64,000 nucleotides of DNA from Xanthomonas euroxanthea (GTDB lineage Bacteria; Pseudomonadota; Gammaproteobacteria; Xanthomonadales; Xanthomonadaceae), in contig NZ_UIHB01000002.1 in the NCBI RefSeq assembly GCF_900476395.1, forward strand, positions 775,126-839,125, in the 5' to 3' direction. Positions 8,618 to 17,579 of this stretch are shown in pieces (positions within the stretch are counted from its first letter, which is position 1; every line of letters begins with the position of its first letter). The notes beneath the pieces were generated by a model. That model made no database searches. It was not told the DNA's origin and worked only from the letters and a program-made list of their open reading frames with translations. The position numbers were made by a program, and so were the translations under genes.

Positions 8618-8650
8618 TCCGATGTGTCAGTCGAAAAAGCAAGTCTTCCC

Positions 8651-8962
8651 ATGACCAAGTCCGAATTGATTGAAATCCTGGCGCGACGTCAAGCGCATCT
8701 GAAGGCGGACGACGTGGATCTGGCAGTCAAATCGCTGCTGGAAATGATGGGGCAGGCGCTCTCCGATGGTGATCGGATCGAAATCCGCGGGTTCGGCAGC
8801 TTCTCGTTGCACTACCGCCCGCCACGTCTGGGCCGTAATCCGAAGACCGGTGAATCGGTCGCGTTGCCGGGCAAGCATGTTCCGCACTTCAAGCCTGGCA
8901 AGGAATTGCGTGAGCGTGTCAGCTCCGTGGTCCCGGTCGATCTGCTTGATGCGGCCGACTGA
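8651..8962 (+). CDS. ihfB: Integration host factor subunit beta
   Basis: A 103-residue HU/IHF-family DNA-bending protein. The arm and tip motif is intact ([20 protein letters not shown]), with the proline that intercalates in DNA, and the body has [17 protein letters not shown]. The position downstream of rpsA identifies it as the beta subunit. Start ATG 8651 gives the usual MTKSELIE; the open frame from 8585 is an upstream extension without support. The C-terminus is a few residues longer than in E. coli. Confidence 0.96.
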   Translation: MTKSELIEILARRQAHLKADDVDLAVKSLLEMMGQALSDGDRIEIRGFGSFSLHYRPPRLGRNPKTGESVALPGKHVPHFKPGKELRERVSSVVPVDLLDAAD

Positions 8963-9028
8963 CGCTCGTTCTGCCGCTGCGTTTATGTCGGCTCGGTTAA
9001 GCTAAGCCTCTTTCGACGGAGTCCGGCC

Positions 9029-9334
9029 ATGAAGGTGTTTCGTTTGCTGGTGATGTTGGCCTTCCTGCTGGTCGGTCTGATCATCGGCGCGGTCAATTCC
9101 CAGGACGTCACTCTCGACTTCCTTTTCTCCAGTGTGCATACGACCTCCGGGATCGCGATCATCGTCGCGCTGCTGGTCGGTGTGTTGATCGGTGCCGGCA
9201 TGGTGCTGGTCAGTGTGGTGATTCCCCTCTATTCCAAACTGCGCCAGGCCAACAAGGCCGTTGCAGTCAGTCGCACCGATGCCAGGCCGATTGCGCCTGC
9301 CGCAGTCGAGCCGCGCCCTTTTGATGGACTGTAA
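9029..9334 (+). CDS. lapA: Lipopolysaccharide assembly protein A domain protein
   Basis: A 101-residue inner-membrane protein of the LapA (DUF1049) family with two transmembrane segments (about residues 4-26 and 44-68) and the conserved AVNSQDVTLDFLF between them. In E. coli LapA acts with LapB to control LpxC proteolysis by FtsH and so lipopolysaccharide synthesis. A GGAG ribosome site precedes ATG 9029. lapB follows after 6 bp, which indicates one transcript. Confidence 0.9.
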   Translation: MKVFRLLVMLAFLLVGLIIGAVNSQDVTLDFLFSSVHTTSGIAIIVALLVGVLIGAGMVLVSVVIPLYSKLRQANKAVAVSRTDARPIAPAAVEPRPFDGL

Positions 9335-9340
9335 GCGCGT

Positions 9341-10519
9341 ATGGACTTTCTGACCGAGTGGATCTGGTTCTTCCTGTTCGTGCCGTTGGCAGCGCTGGGG
9401 GGCTGGGTCGTTGGCCGCCGCGGTGGCCAGCGCCATGGCGATACCCAGGTCAGTCGCTTGTCCAGCACCTATTTTCGCGGGCTTAACTATCTGCTCAACG
9501 AGCAGCCGGACAAGGCGATCGAGCTGTTTCTGCATATCGCCGAACTGGACAAGGAAACCTTCGAGACCCAGGTCGCGTTGGGACATCTGTTCCGCCGTCG
9601 CGGCGAGGTCGATCGCGCGATCCGGCTGCACCAGGGCCTGGTGCAACGCGCCGACCTGACCGACCAACAGCGCGTGCAGGCCTTGCTGGCGCTGGGCGAG
9701 GACTACATGAAGTCCGGCCTGCTGGATCGTGCCGAGACCGTATTCACCGAGCTGGCGCAACTGGATCAGCGTGCGCCGCAGGCGTTGCGTCATCTGATCG
9801 GCATCTATCAGGCCGAGCGTGATTGGGAAAAGGCGATCGACAACGCCACCCGTTACGAGGAAGTCACCGGCGAGCCGATGGGCAAGCTGATTTCGCAATT
9901 CGAGTGCGAGCTTGCCGATCGCTACCGCGGCTTGAGCAAGCCCGACGAAGCGCTGCAGGCGGTCGCGCGCGCCTACCAGGCCGATGGCACCTCGGTGCGT
10001 GCGGGCATTCTGGAAGGACGCATCGAAGCCGAGCGCGGACATGACGAAGCGGCCGTCCGCGCGTTCGAACGTGCGGCGCGGCACGATCCGGAATACCTGC
10101 CTGAAATCATCCCTGCGTTGATGGCGGCCTATCGCCGGGTGGGTGATATTGCAGGTGCGCGTAATTTCCTGTCGGAGATGACCGAGCACTATCGCGGCAT
10201 CGCGCCGGTGCTGGCGTTGACGCAGCTGATGGAAGCGCAGGATGGCGTGGCGCCGGCGCTGGCCTACCTGGGGCGTCAGCTCAAGGATCGGCCATCGGTC
10301 CGCGGCGAATCGGCATTGATCGACCTGACCCTGGCCGAAGGCAGCGACCCGGTCGGCACCTTGCAGGATCTCAAGCACATCACCGACCAGTTGCTGGTGC
10401 GCAACCCGAGCTACCGCTGTACCCGCTGCGGTTTCGGTGCCAAGACGCACCACTGGCAATGCCCGAGCTGCAAGGAATGGGGCACGGTCAAGCCGCTGTT
10501 GAACTACGCGGTGGTCTGA
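9341..10519 (+). CDS. lapB: Lipopolysaccharide assembly protein LapB (tetratricopeptide repeats with rubredoxin-like knob)
   Basis: A 392-residue protein with an N-terminal membrane anchor (WIWFFLFVPLAALGGWVVG), a series of TPR units starting with YFRGLNYLLNEQPDKAIELF, and a C-terminal rubredoxin-type metal site with C360, C363, C374 and C377 (CTRCGFG, CPSC). LapB (YciM) adapts LpxC to FtsH and coordinates LPS assembly at the inner membrane. Both length and metal knob fit the family. The stop TGA overlaps the ATG of the next gene by one base, linking LPS regulation to the following O-antigen-type genes. Confidence 0.95.
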   Translation: MDFLTEWIWFFLFVPLAALGGWVVGRRGGQRHGDTQVSRLSSTYFRGLNYLLNEQPDKAIELFLHIAELDKETFETQVALGHLFRRRGEVDRAIRLHQGLVQRADLTDQQRVQALLALGEDYMKSGLLDRAETVFTELAQLDQRAPQALRHLIGIYQAERDWEKAIDNATRYEEVTGEPMGKLISQFECELADRYRGLSKPDEALQAVARAYQADGTSVRAGILEGRIEAERGHDEAAVRAFERAARHDPEYLPEIIPALMAAYRRVGDIAGARNFLSEMTEHYRGIAPVLALTQLMEAQDGVAPALAYLGRQLKDRPSVRGESALIDLTLAEGSDPVGTLQDLKHITDQLLVRNPSYRCTRCGFGAKTHHWQCPSCKEWGTVKPLLNYAVV

Positions 10520-11496
10520 TGCCGCAGGCCTGGCTGTGGTGGTGTCTGTTGCACCTGACGGTTGCGGCACTGGGGACCTGGGTGTTGCGGCGCTATGCGT
10601 TGCATCGGCGCCTGCTCGATCACCCGGGCGAACGCCGCAGCCATGTGGTCGCCACACCACGGGGCGGTGGCATGGCAATCGTGGCGGCGATGCTGGCGGG
10701 GTGCGTGGCGGCAGGCGTGTTCTGGCCGGCGGCAGGCCTGGTCATCAGCTGGTTCGCCGCAGGTCTGGTGCTGGTGGCCGGGGTCGGTTGGTGGGACGAC
10801 CATCGTCCGCTCTCGGCCAGGTTGCGTTTTGCGATCCATCTGCTGGCATCGGTCCTGCTGGGCTGGCTGGTCAGCCATCACACCGGCAAGCTGTGGGATG
10901 GCGTGCTCACCGCGATGGCGTCGGTGGTGTTGATCAACGTCTGGAATTTCATGGACGGCATCAACGGCCTGGCCAGCAGCCAGGCGGCGCTGGCTGCCCT
11001 GGCGTTTGCCGCGGTCGTGCCGGGCGCCTGGGCGTGGGCCGGTCTTGCCGTGGCCGCATCCTGCCTGGGATTCTTGCCGTTCAACTTTCCACGTGCGCGC
11101 ATCTTTCTGGGCGACGGCGGCAGTGGTGCCTTGGGCTATGTGCTGGCGGCGTTGCTAGCGCTGACAGTGGCGAGCGGGCAGGTGAGCTGGTGGATCAGCT
11201 GGCTGCCGCTGACCGCATTTCTTGTAGACGCCGGCTTCACGCTGCTGTCTCGCATGCTCGACGGACAACGTTGGTGGGAGCCGCACGCCCAACATCTCTA
11301 TCAGCGGCTGGCGCGCAGACTTGAGGCACACGTTCCGGTAACCGGGATTTATTTCGCTTTCAGTGTCGCTGCCGTCTGCTTGTATGTGTTACTTCGTCAT
11401 GATGCAAATTGGCTGCAAGTGTCCGGAGCCCTGGCATGGGGCCTGGGTGCCACCGCAATCTGGTTTTTTCTGCGCGATGGAGTGCGCAATTCGTGA
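10519..11496 (+). CDS. Undecaprenyl-phosphate sugar-1-phosphate transferase (WecA/WbpL-type, glycosyltransferase 4 family)
   Basis: A 325-residue polytopic membrane enzyme of the MraY/WecA superfamily. Key motifs are RRSHVVATPRGGG near the N-terminus, the aspartates in WWDDHRPL, NVWNFMDGINGLA and FLGDGGSGALGY. It should transfer a UDP-activated N-acetylated sugar phosphate onto undecaprenyl phosphate, starting an O-antigen or related glycan. The nearness of a CapD/WbpM-like epimerase suggests that enzyme feeds it its sugar, as WbpM does for WbpL in Pseudomonas. Start overlaps the lapB stop. The exact sugar cannot be told. Confidence 0.88.
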   Translation: MPQAWLWWCLLHLTVAALGTWVLRRYALHRRLLDHPGERRSHVVATPRGGGMAIVAAMLAGCVAAGVFWPAAGLVISWFAAGLVLVAGVGWWDDHRPLSARLRFAIHLLASVLLGWLVSHHTGKLWDGVLTAMASVVLINVWNFMDGINGLASSQAALAALAFAAVVPGAWAWAGLAVAASCLGFLPFNFPRARIFLGDGGSGALGYVLAALLALTVASGQVSWWISWLPLTAFLVDAGFTLLSRMLDGQRWWEPHAQHLYQRLARRLEAHVPVTGIYFAFSVAAVCLYVLLRHDANWLQVSGALAWGLGATAIWFFLRDGVRNS

Positions 11497-11509
11497 GTAA
11501 TGGACTCTT

Positions 11510-13417
11510 ATGATTTCCTGGCGTGATCGTTTGACCAAGGCCCTGCCGCAAGCAGCGGTGGTGCTGCACGACCTGCTGATGGTGTGGGTATGCTGGCAGC
11601 TGCTGCACGCCGGCCGCTACTCGATGCTGCGCGACGCCCCCGATCTGCCGTTATGGGATTGGCGCACCGGCGTCGTCCTGGTCGCGCAAGGCCTGGTGTT
11701 CTGGAAGATGGGCCTGTATCGCGGGCTGTGGCGGTTCGCGTCGGTGCCGGACCTGTGGAACATCTTCAAGTCGAGTTTCCTCGGCCTGGTCGCGATCGTG
11801 CTGGCGCTGTCCTATGACCGCCTGGACGGAGTGCCGCTGTCGGTGCTGGTCGTCTACCCGTTCGCCCTGTCGGCACTGCTGGGCACGCCACGGTTGCTGT
11901 ATCGCGCCTGGAAGGATTACCAGATTGCACACTCCGGCGACGCCGCGCAGCGCGTATTGATCCTGGGTGCAGGTCGCGCTGCCGAGGGTCTTGTCCGCGA
12001 TCTGCGCCGCACCGGTGCATTTGTGCCGGTCGGGTATCTGGACGATGCCAACAACCTGCATGGCGCCAAGATCCAGGGTCTCAACGTGCTGGGCAGCCTG
12101 GATCAGGCGGCAGCCATCGCCAAGGAGACGGCTGCCAAGCTGCTGGTCATTGCGATTCCGTCGCTGGATGCCTCCGGCATGCAGCGCGTGGTGGCCATCT
12201 GCGAAAGCACCGGGCTGCCGTTCCGCATGGTGCCCAAGTTGATCAACGTGCTGGAAGGGCGCTCCTTGCCTGGCGAATTGAAGGAGGTCGCAATCGAGGA
12301 CCTGCTCAATCGCAAGCCGGTCACCCCGGACTGGCGCCTGATACGCGACTGGTTGACCAACAAGACGGTGATGGTGACCGGCGCGGGTGGCTCGATCGGT
12401 TCGGAAGTCTGCCGCCAGTGCGCCCGTCATGGCGCACGCCGCATCGTGCTGCTGGAGATTGACGAGCTGGCATTGCTGACCGTCGATTCGGACCTGCGCC
12501 GCTTGTTCCCCGATATCGAAGTGGTGCGCGTGCTGGGCGACTGCGGCGACCCGGCGGTGGTCGCGCATGCCTTGAACACCGCACCGCCGGATGCGGTGTT
12601 CCATGCCGCCGCCTACAAGCAGGTGCCGTTGCTGGAAGAGCAACTGCGCGAGGCGGTACGCAACAACGTGCTGGCCACCGAAAACGTGGCGCGCGCCTGC
12701 CAGCGTGCACGCATCGAGACCTTCGTTTTCATCTCCACCGACAAGGCGGTCGAGCCGGTCAATGTGCTGGGCGCGAGCAAGCGCTACGCCGAGATGATCT
12801 GCCAGAGTCTTGACGCGCGCGATGCGCCGACGCGCTTCATCACCGTGCGCTTCGGCAACGTGCTGGATTCGGCCGGCAGCGTGGTGCCGTTGTTCCGCGA
12901 GCAGATCCGCCAGGGCGGCCCGGTCACGGTGACGCACCCGGATGTGACACGTTACTTCATGACCATTCCGGAAGCCTGCCAGCTCGTGGTGCAAGCCGCC
13001 GCCTCCGCCTCGCACGGGGCGATCTACACATTGGACATGGGCGAGCCGGTGCCGATTCGCCTGCTCGCCGAGCAGATGATCCGTCTCGCCGGCAAGCAGC
13101 CCGGCAAGGACGTGGCGATCCTCTATACCGGCTTGCGTCCGGGCGAGAAGCTGCACGAAACCCTGTTCTATTCCGACGAAGACTATCGCCCCACCGCGCA
13201 TCCCAAGATTCTGGAGGCCGGCGTGCGCGAGTTCTCGCACGAGCAGGTGTTGCAGCTGGTGACGCGCCTGCGTGAGGCGGTTAACCGCTATGACATCAAG
13301 GCGATGGAGACTGTGCTGGGCAGCCTGATGCCGGATTTCGCGGCGGCTCGACGGAAAGTCGACGCGCGATCTGATACGGTCGTTCCATTCCCCGCACGTG
13401 AGGTCAGAAGACTTTAA
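11510..13417 (+). CDS. Polysaccharide biosynthesis nucleoside-diphosphate-sugar epimerase/dehydratase (CapD/WbpM-like)
   Basis: A 635-residue membrane-anchored enzyme. The N-terminal part has four hydrophobic segments, then a CoA-binding-like Rossmann domain (VLILGAGRAAEGLVRDL) and the catalytic extended SDR domain (VTGAGGSIGSEVC, FHAAAYKQVPLLEE, FISTDKAVEPVN). Relatives are UDP-GlcNAc 4,6-dehydratases that make UDP-4-keto-6-deoxy sugars such as the precursors of QuiNAc and FucNAc. The usual Tyr/Met of the S-x-K active site (NVMGATK in WbpM) is Leu here (NVLGASK). The stop overlaps the galU start by one base, so the genes are co-transcribed. Confidence 0.9.
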   Translation: MISWRDRLTKALPQAAVVLHDLLMVWVCWQLLHAGRYSMLRDAPDLPLWDWRTGVVLVAQGLVFWKMGLYRGLWRFASVPDLWNIFKSSFLGLVAIVLALSYDRLDGVPLSVLVVYPFALSALLGTPRLLYRAWKDYQIAHSGDAAQRVLILGAGRAAEGLVRDLRRTGAFVPVGYLDDANNLHGAKIQGLNVLGSLDQAAAIAKETAAKLLVIAIPSLDASGMQRVVAICESTGLPFRMVPKLINVLEGRSLPGELKEVAIEDLLNRKPVTPDWRLIRDWLTNKTVMVTGAGGSIGSEVCRQCARHGARRIVLLEIDELALLTVDSDLRRLFPDIEVVRVLGDCGDPAVVAHALNTAPPDAVFHAAAYKQVPLLEEQLREAVRNNVLATENVARACQRARIETFVFISTDKAVEPVNVLGASKRYAEMICQSLDARDAPTRFITVRFGNVLDSAGSVVPLFREQIRQGGPVTVTHPDVTRYFMTIPEACQLVVQAAASASHGAIYTLDMGEPVPIRLLAEQMIRLAGKQPGKDVAILYTGLRPGEKLHETLFYSDEDYRPTAHPKILEAGVREFSHEQVLQLVTRLREAVNRYDIKAMETVLGSLMPDFAAARRKVDARSDTVVPFPAREVRRL

Positions 13418-14310
13418 TGAGCAAGCGTATTCGCAAGGCCGTATTCCCCGTCGCAGGTCTTGGGACCCGCTTTCTTCCGGCAACCAAAACGGTTCCGAAG
13501 GAAATGCTGCCAATCATCGACAAACCGCTGATCCAGTACGCCGTCGACGAAGCCATCCAGGCTGGTTGCGACACGCTGATCTTCGTGACCAATCGCTACA
13601 AGCACTCCATCGCCGACTACTTCGACAAGGCCTACGAGCTGGAGCAGAAGCTCGAGCGCGCCGGCAAGCTCGAGCAGCTGGAGCTGGTGCGGCATGCCCT
13701 GCCGGAAGGCGTGCGCGCCATTTTCGTGACGCAGGCCGAAGCGCTCGGCCTGGGCCATGCCGTGCTGTGTGCCAAGGCCGTCGTCGGCGATGAGCCGTTC
13801 GCGGTGTTGCTGCCGGACGACCTGATCTGGAACCGCGGCGCCGGTGCACTGACCCAGATGGCCGATGTGGCCGAGGCCTCCGGTGGCAGCGTCATCGCCG
13901 TCGAGGATGTGCCGCACGACAAGACCGCCAGTTACGGCATCGTGGCCACCGATGCATTCGATGGCCGCAAGGGCCGCATCAACGCCATTGTCGAAAAGCC
14001 CAAGCCGGAAGTGGCACCGAGCAATCTGGCCGTGGTCGGCCGCTATGTGCTCAACCCGAAGATCTTCGAGCTGCTCGAAGAGACCGGCGCCGGCGCTGGC
14101 GGCGAAATCCAGTTGACCGATGCGATTGCCGGGCTCCTGCAACAGGAAACCGTCGATGCCTACCGCTTCGAAGGCCGCCGTTTCGATTGCGGCGCGCATA
14201 TCGGCCTGATCGAAGCCACCGTGCATTTCGCGCTCGAGCACGAGAAGCATGGCGGGCCTGCCAAGGAAATCCTGCGCACCGCATTGGCCGAGGCCGACGC
14301 GCGCGGCTGA
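13417..14310 (+). CDS. galU: UTP-glucose-1-phosphate uridylyltransferase
   Basis: A 297-residue GalU that makes UDP-glucose from UTP and glucose-1-phosphate. The nucleotidyltransferase signature is intact: FPVAGLGTRFLPATKTVPK followed by EMLPIIDKPLIQY; later VGDEPFAVLLPDD and the substrate-binding VEKPKPE. UDP-glucose feeds exopolysaccharide, LPS and trehalose synthesis. The gene is the last of the lapA-lapB-transferase-epimerase-galU run and is followed by a strong hairpin. Confidence 0.96.
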   Translation: MSKRIRKAVFPVAGLGTRFLPATKTVPKEMLPIIDKPLIQYAVDEAIQAGCDTLIFVTNRYKHSIADYFDKAYELEQKLERAGKLEQLELVRHALPEGVRAIFVTQAEALGLGHAVLCAKAVVGDEPFAVLLPDDLIWNRGAGALTQMADVAEASGGSVIAVEDVPHDKTASYGIVATDAFDGRKGRINAIVEKPKPEVAPSNLAVVGRYVLNPKIFELLEETGAGAGGEIQLTDAIAGLLQQETVDAYRFEGRRFDCGAHIGLIEATVHFALEHEKHGGPAKEILRTALAEADARG

Positions 14311-14334
14311 TTGCCTGGCCATCGCCTGCATCCA

Positions 14335-14360
14335 CGAACGACGCCATCTGGCGTCGTTCG
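14335..14360 (+). terminator. Putative terminator after galU
   Basis: A perfect 11-bp stem (14335-14345 with 14350-14360) and ATCT loop lie 24 bp after the galU stop, followed by the weak T-rich TCGTTT. Confidence 0.65.
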
Positions 14361-14408
14361 TCGTTTGGGCCCTTGCTGGCCAGACCGCCGTGCCGTTGGT
14401 GATCGACA

Positions 14409-14640
14409 CGGCGGGCCAACGTGCTGATGCGCGCCTGCGGCCGTGAGCACGCAGTGCAGTTGGTCGCCGCCGGAGTGGAGTGCCAGGGTCGCGAACCTTC
14501 GCGTCGGCGCTGGCGTCCCGGCAGGCGGCCCTGGTCGAGCTGGGCGTGGACGAGGCCGCCGCCATTGCCCGCGAGATCCGGCGTCGCGATGCAGTTGTCG
14601 TAGCCGGTCGAGAACGCCTCGGGGCATTGAGCGACCGGCG
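14409..14640 (+). pseudogene. Frameshifted remnant of a KefB/KefC-type cation:proton antiporter (end of the RCK domain)
   Basis: The gap between galU and the DUF1244 gene encodes, in two frames, a coherent piece of a CPA2 antiporter RCK domain. One frame reads VLMRACGREHAVQLVAAG and ends in ..CQGRE; after a single missing base the next frame continues TFASALASRQAALVELGVDE then AREIRRRDA. In intact KefB/C proteins this is the continuous R-A-xx-R-x-H-A-xx-L-xxx-G-V...RET-x-xSAL...ALxxLGV...IRRRD region. The transmembrane part is absent, so this is a decayed relic. Confidence 0.7.
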
Positions 14641-14674
14641 CCGAGGTGCCGGCCTGGGGGACAGCCCGATTGAC

Positions 14675-14995
14675 TCAGCCGTGCCGGCGTTGAGCGGCCG
14701 CGAAGGCGTCCAGCTGCTCGGGCGTGGCGTCTTTCTGATGCCGCTGCTTCCAGTCGGCAAACGGCATGCCGTACACCGCTTCGCGCGCCTGCTCCTTGCT
14801 CATCGGCTGGCCCTGCGCTTCGGCAGCTTCGCGGTACCAGTCACCCAGGCAGTTGCGGCAGAAGCCGGCCAGGATCATCAGGTCGATGTTCTGCACATCC
14901 GGGCGCTGCTGGTTGAGATGCTGCAACAGACGGCGAAATGCGGCCGCTTCGATGGACGTGGTGGTGGAATCGGGTGTCGAGGTGGTGTCGGTCAT
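14675..14995 (-). CDS. DUF1244 family protein
   Basis: A 106-residue protein with the DUF1244 signature LMILAGFCRNCLGDWY (two cysteines three residues apart) and the downstream REAVYGMPFADWKQRHQK. These small alpha-helical proteins are widespread in proteobacteria and their function is not known. The N-terminus is Thr/Ser rich (MTDTTSTPDSTTTS) and low in complexity. It is transcribed away from folD, with 49 bp between the two starts. Confidence 0.9.
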   Translation of the reverse strand: MTDTTSTPDSTTTSIEAAAFRRLLQHLNQQRPDVQNIDLMILAGFCRNCLGDWYREAAEAQGQPMSKEQAREAVYGMPFADWKQRHQKDATPEQLDAFAAAQRRHG

Positions 14996-15044
14996 GGCGG
15001 AATCGGGGACAATAGACGGCCTTCGACTCTACACCTGACGCCCC

Positions 15045-15929
15045 ATGACCGTTTCCGCGCCAGCTGCCTCTGCTCCGGCCCGCCTTCTCGATGGTCGCCG
15101 CATCGCCGAGGAACTGCTCGACGGGTTGAAGCTGCGCGTGGATGCACGCCTGGCCGCCGGCAGGACGCGCCCCGGGCTGGCGGTGGTACTGGTCGGTGGC
15201 GATCCGGCCTCGTCGGTATATGTGCGCAACAAGCGGCGTGCGGCGGAAAAGGTTGGTATCGAGGCCTTCGACTACGACTTGCCGCAAGGCACCAGCGAGG
15301 CCGAGCTGGCGCGGCTGATCGACCAGCTCAATGCCGACCCCAAGATTCACGGCATCCTGATCCAGCTGCCGTTGCCCGGCATCCCCGATGCCAACCGCCT
15401 GATCCAGCGTATCGATCCGCGCAAGGACGTCGATGGATTCCATCCGCAGAATGTCGGGCATCTGGCGCTGCGCGAATTCGGCCTGCGTCCGTGCACACCG
15501 CGCGGCATCGTGACCTTGCTGGCGCACACCGACCAGCCGGTGCGCGGCCGCAATGCGACCATCGTGGGCGTGAGCAATCACGTGGGCCGGCCGATGGGGC
15601 TGGAACTGCTGATCGCCGGTTGCACGGTCACCAGCTGCCACAAGTTCACCCCGCCCGCAGTGCTGGAAGCCAGCGTGCGCAATGCCGATATCCTGGTGGT
15701 GGCGGTGGGGCGACCGGGCCTGATTCCCGGCGAATGGGTCAAGCCGGGCGCGGTGGTGATCGATGTCGGCATCAATCGACTGGATGATGGCCGCCTGGTC
15801 GGCGATGTGGGGTTCGAGGCGGCCGTGCAACGTGCGGCCTGGATCACGCCGGTGCCGGGCGGGGTGGGGCCGATGACGGTCGCCACCTTGATGCAGAACA
15901 CGCTGGAAGCGGCCGACGCGGCTGGCTGA
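15045..15929 (+). CDS. folD: Methylenetetrahydrofolate dehydrogenase/cyclohydrolase
   Basis: A 294-residue bifunctional enzyme interconverting 5,10-methylene-, methenyl- and 10-formyl-tetrahydrofolate with NADP. Visible motifs are [16 protein letters not shown] with the catalytic lysine, [22 protein letters not shown], and the C-terminal [18 protein letters not shown]. Length is normal. It supplies formyl groups for purine synthesis, which suits the guaB and guaA genes that follow. Confidence 0.96.
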   Translation: MTVSAPAASAPARLLDGRRIAEELLDGLKLRVDARLAAGRTRPGLAVVLVGGDPASSVYVRNKRRAAEKVGIEAFDYDLPQGTSEAELARLIDQLNADPKIHGILIQLPLPGIPDANRLIQRIDPRKDVDGFHPQNVGHLALREFGLRPCTPRGIVTLLAHTDQPVRGRNATIVGVSNHVGRPMGLELLIAGCTVTSCHKFTPPAVLEASVRNADILVVAVGRPGLIPGEWVKPGAVVIDVGINRLDDGRLVGDVGFEAAVQRAAWITPVPGGVGPMTVATLMQNTLEAADAAG

Positions 15930-16021
15930 GGCGCGCGCGTAACGCTGCATTGCAGTCGCGTTGTGTCTTCGTGAAGGCTTTCAGGGTAAAATGCCGCGCT
16001 TCCCCAAACTCGGGTCCGCCG

Positions 16022-17479
16022 ATGCTCCGCATCCAGGCTGAAGCTCTCACCTACGACGACGTTTCCCTCGTCCCCGCCCATTCGATCGTCCTGCCCAAGG
16101 ACGTCAGCCTGGAAACCCGGCTGACGCGCGATCTGCGCCTGAAACTGCCGATTCTCTCGGCCGCGATGGACACAGTGACCGAACACCGCCTGGCGGTGGC
16201 CATGGCCCAGCTGGGCGGCATTGGCATCATCCACAAGAACCTGACTCCTGCGCAGCAGGCCGGCGAAGTCGCCCGGGTCAAGAAGTTCGAATCCGGCGTG
16301 ATCACCGAGCCGTTCACGGTGAGCCCGGACACGACCATCGGCGAGGTGCTCAAGCTGACCCGCGCGCGCAACATCTCCGGCGTGCCGGTGGTGGATGGCA
16401 GCGAACTGGTCGGCATCGTCACCAGCCGCGACATGCGCTTCGAGAAGAAGCTCGACGATCCGGTCCGCCACATCATGACCAAGAAGGATCGCCTGATCAC
16501 CGTGCGCGAAGGCGCCAGTGACGAGGAAGTGCTGGAGCTGCTGCACCGCAACCGCATCGAAAAGATCCTGGTGGTCAACGACAGCTTCGAGCTGCGCGGC
16601 CTGATCACGGTCAAGGACATCCAGAAGAAGACCGACAACCCCAACGCCGCCAAGGACGGGTCCACGCGCCTGCTGGTCGGCGCGGCGGTCGGCGTGGGCG
16701 GCGATACCGAGCAGCGCATCGAACTACTGGCTGCGGCGGGCGTGGACGTAGTGATCGTCGATACCGCGCACGGTCATTCGCAGGGCGTGATCGATCGCGT
16801 GGCCTGGGTCAAGAAGGCGTATCCGCAGCTGCAGGTGATCGGCGGCAACATCGTCACCGGCGATGCCGCGCTGGCGCTGATGGACGCCGGCGCCGATGCG
16901 GTCAAGGTCGGCGTGGGTCCGGGTTCGATCTGCACCACGCGCGTGGTCGCCGGTGTCGGCGTGCCGCAGATCACCGCGGTGGACATGGTTGCCGAGGCGC
17001 TGCAGGACCGCATTCCGTTGATCGCCGATGGCGGCATCCGCTATTCCGGCGACATCGGCAAGGCACTGGTCGCCGGCGCCTCCACGGTGATGGTCGGCGG
17101 CCTGTTCGCCGGCACCGAGGAGGCCCCGGGCGAGGTCGAACTGTTCCAGGGCCGCAGCTACAAGAGCTACCGCGGCATGGGCAGCCTGGGCGCGATGGAG
17201 AAGGGGTCCAAGGACCGCTATTTCCAGGATTCCAGCGATGCCGACAAGCTGGTGCCGGAAGGCATCGAAGGGCGCGTGCCGTATCGCGGCCCGGTCGGCG
17301 GCATCGTCCATCAGTTGATCGGCGGCCTGCGCGCCACGATGGGCTACGTGGGTTGCGCGACCATCGAGGAAATGCGCACCAAGCCGAAGTTCGTCACCAT
17401 CACCGGTGCCGGCCAGCGCGAGAGCCATGTCCACGACGTGCAGATCACCAAGGAACCGCCGAATTACCGGATGGGCTGA
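16022..17479 (+). CDS. guaB: Inosine-5'-monophosphate dehydrogenase
   Basis: A 485-residue IMPDH that oxidises IMP to XMP with NAD, the first committed step to GMP. The TIM barrel is split by a pair of CBS domains (about residues 95-210; e.g. [10 protein letters not shown] and [20 protein letters not shown]). The catalytic loop is [13 protein letters not shown], and the C-terminal part has [15 protein letters not shown] start at ATG 16022 ([14 protein letters not shown]), the conserved N-terminus, not the upstream open frame at 15950. Confidence 0.97.
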   Translation: MLRIQAEALTYDDVSLVPAHSIVLPKDVSLETRLTRDLRLKLPILSAAMDTVTEHRLAVAMAQLGGIGIIHKNLTPAQQAGEVARVKKFESGVITEPFTVSPDTTIGEVLKLTRARNISGVPVVDGSELVGIVTSRDMRFEKKLDDPVRHIMTKKDRLITVREGASDEEVLELLHRNRIEKILVVNDSFELRGLITVKDIQKKTDNPNAAKDGSTRLLVGAAVGVGGDTEQRIELLAAAGVDVVIVDTAHGHSQGVIDRVAWVKKAYPQLQVIGGNIVTGDAALALMDAGADAVKVGVGPGSICTTRVVAGVGVPQITAVDMVAEALQDRIPLIADGGIRYSGDIGKALVAGASTVMVGGLFAGTEEAPGEVELFQGRSYKSYRGMGSLGAMEKGSKDRYFQDSSDADKLVPEGIEGRVPYRGPVGGIVHQLIGGLRATMGYVGCATIEEMRTKPKFVTITGAGQRESHVHDVQITKEPPNYRMG

Positions 17480-17490
17480 TGCCCATGCGT

Positions 17491-17572
17491 GAATGGGGAA
17501 TCGGGAGTCGGGAATCGATGAACCAGCGTCTGCGCCGCTTTTCCCATTCCCGATTCCCCGTTCCCGATTCCC
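17491..17572. repeat. Inverted repeat built of GGGAATCG-like units between guaB and guaA
   Basis: The gap has GGGAATCGGGAGTCGGGAAT ending near 17517 and, after a 33-base loop, the near-complement CGATTCCCCGTTCCCGATTC from 17551. The arms pair over about 22 bp with two or three mismatches. Each arm is itself a set of short direct repeats of GGGAATC. The type is common between genes in xanthomonads. Confidence 0.75.
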
Positions 17573-17579
17573 GGCGCCA

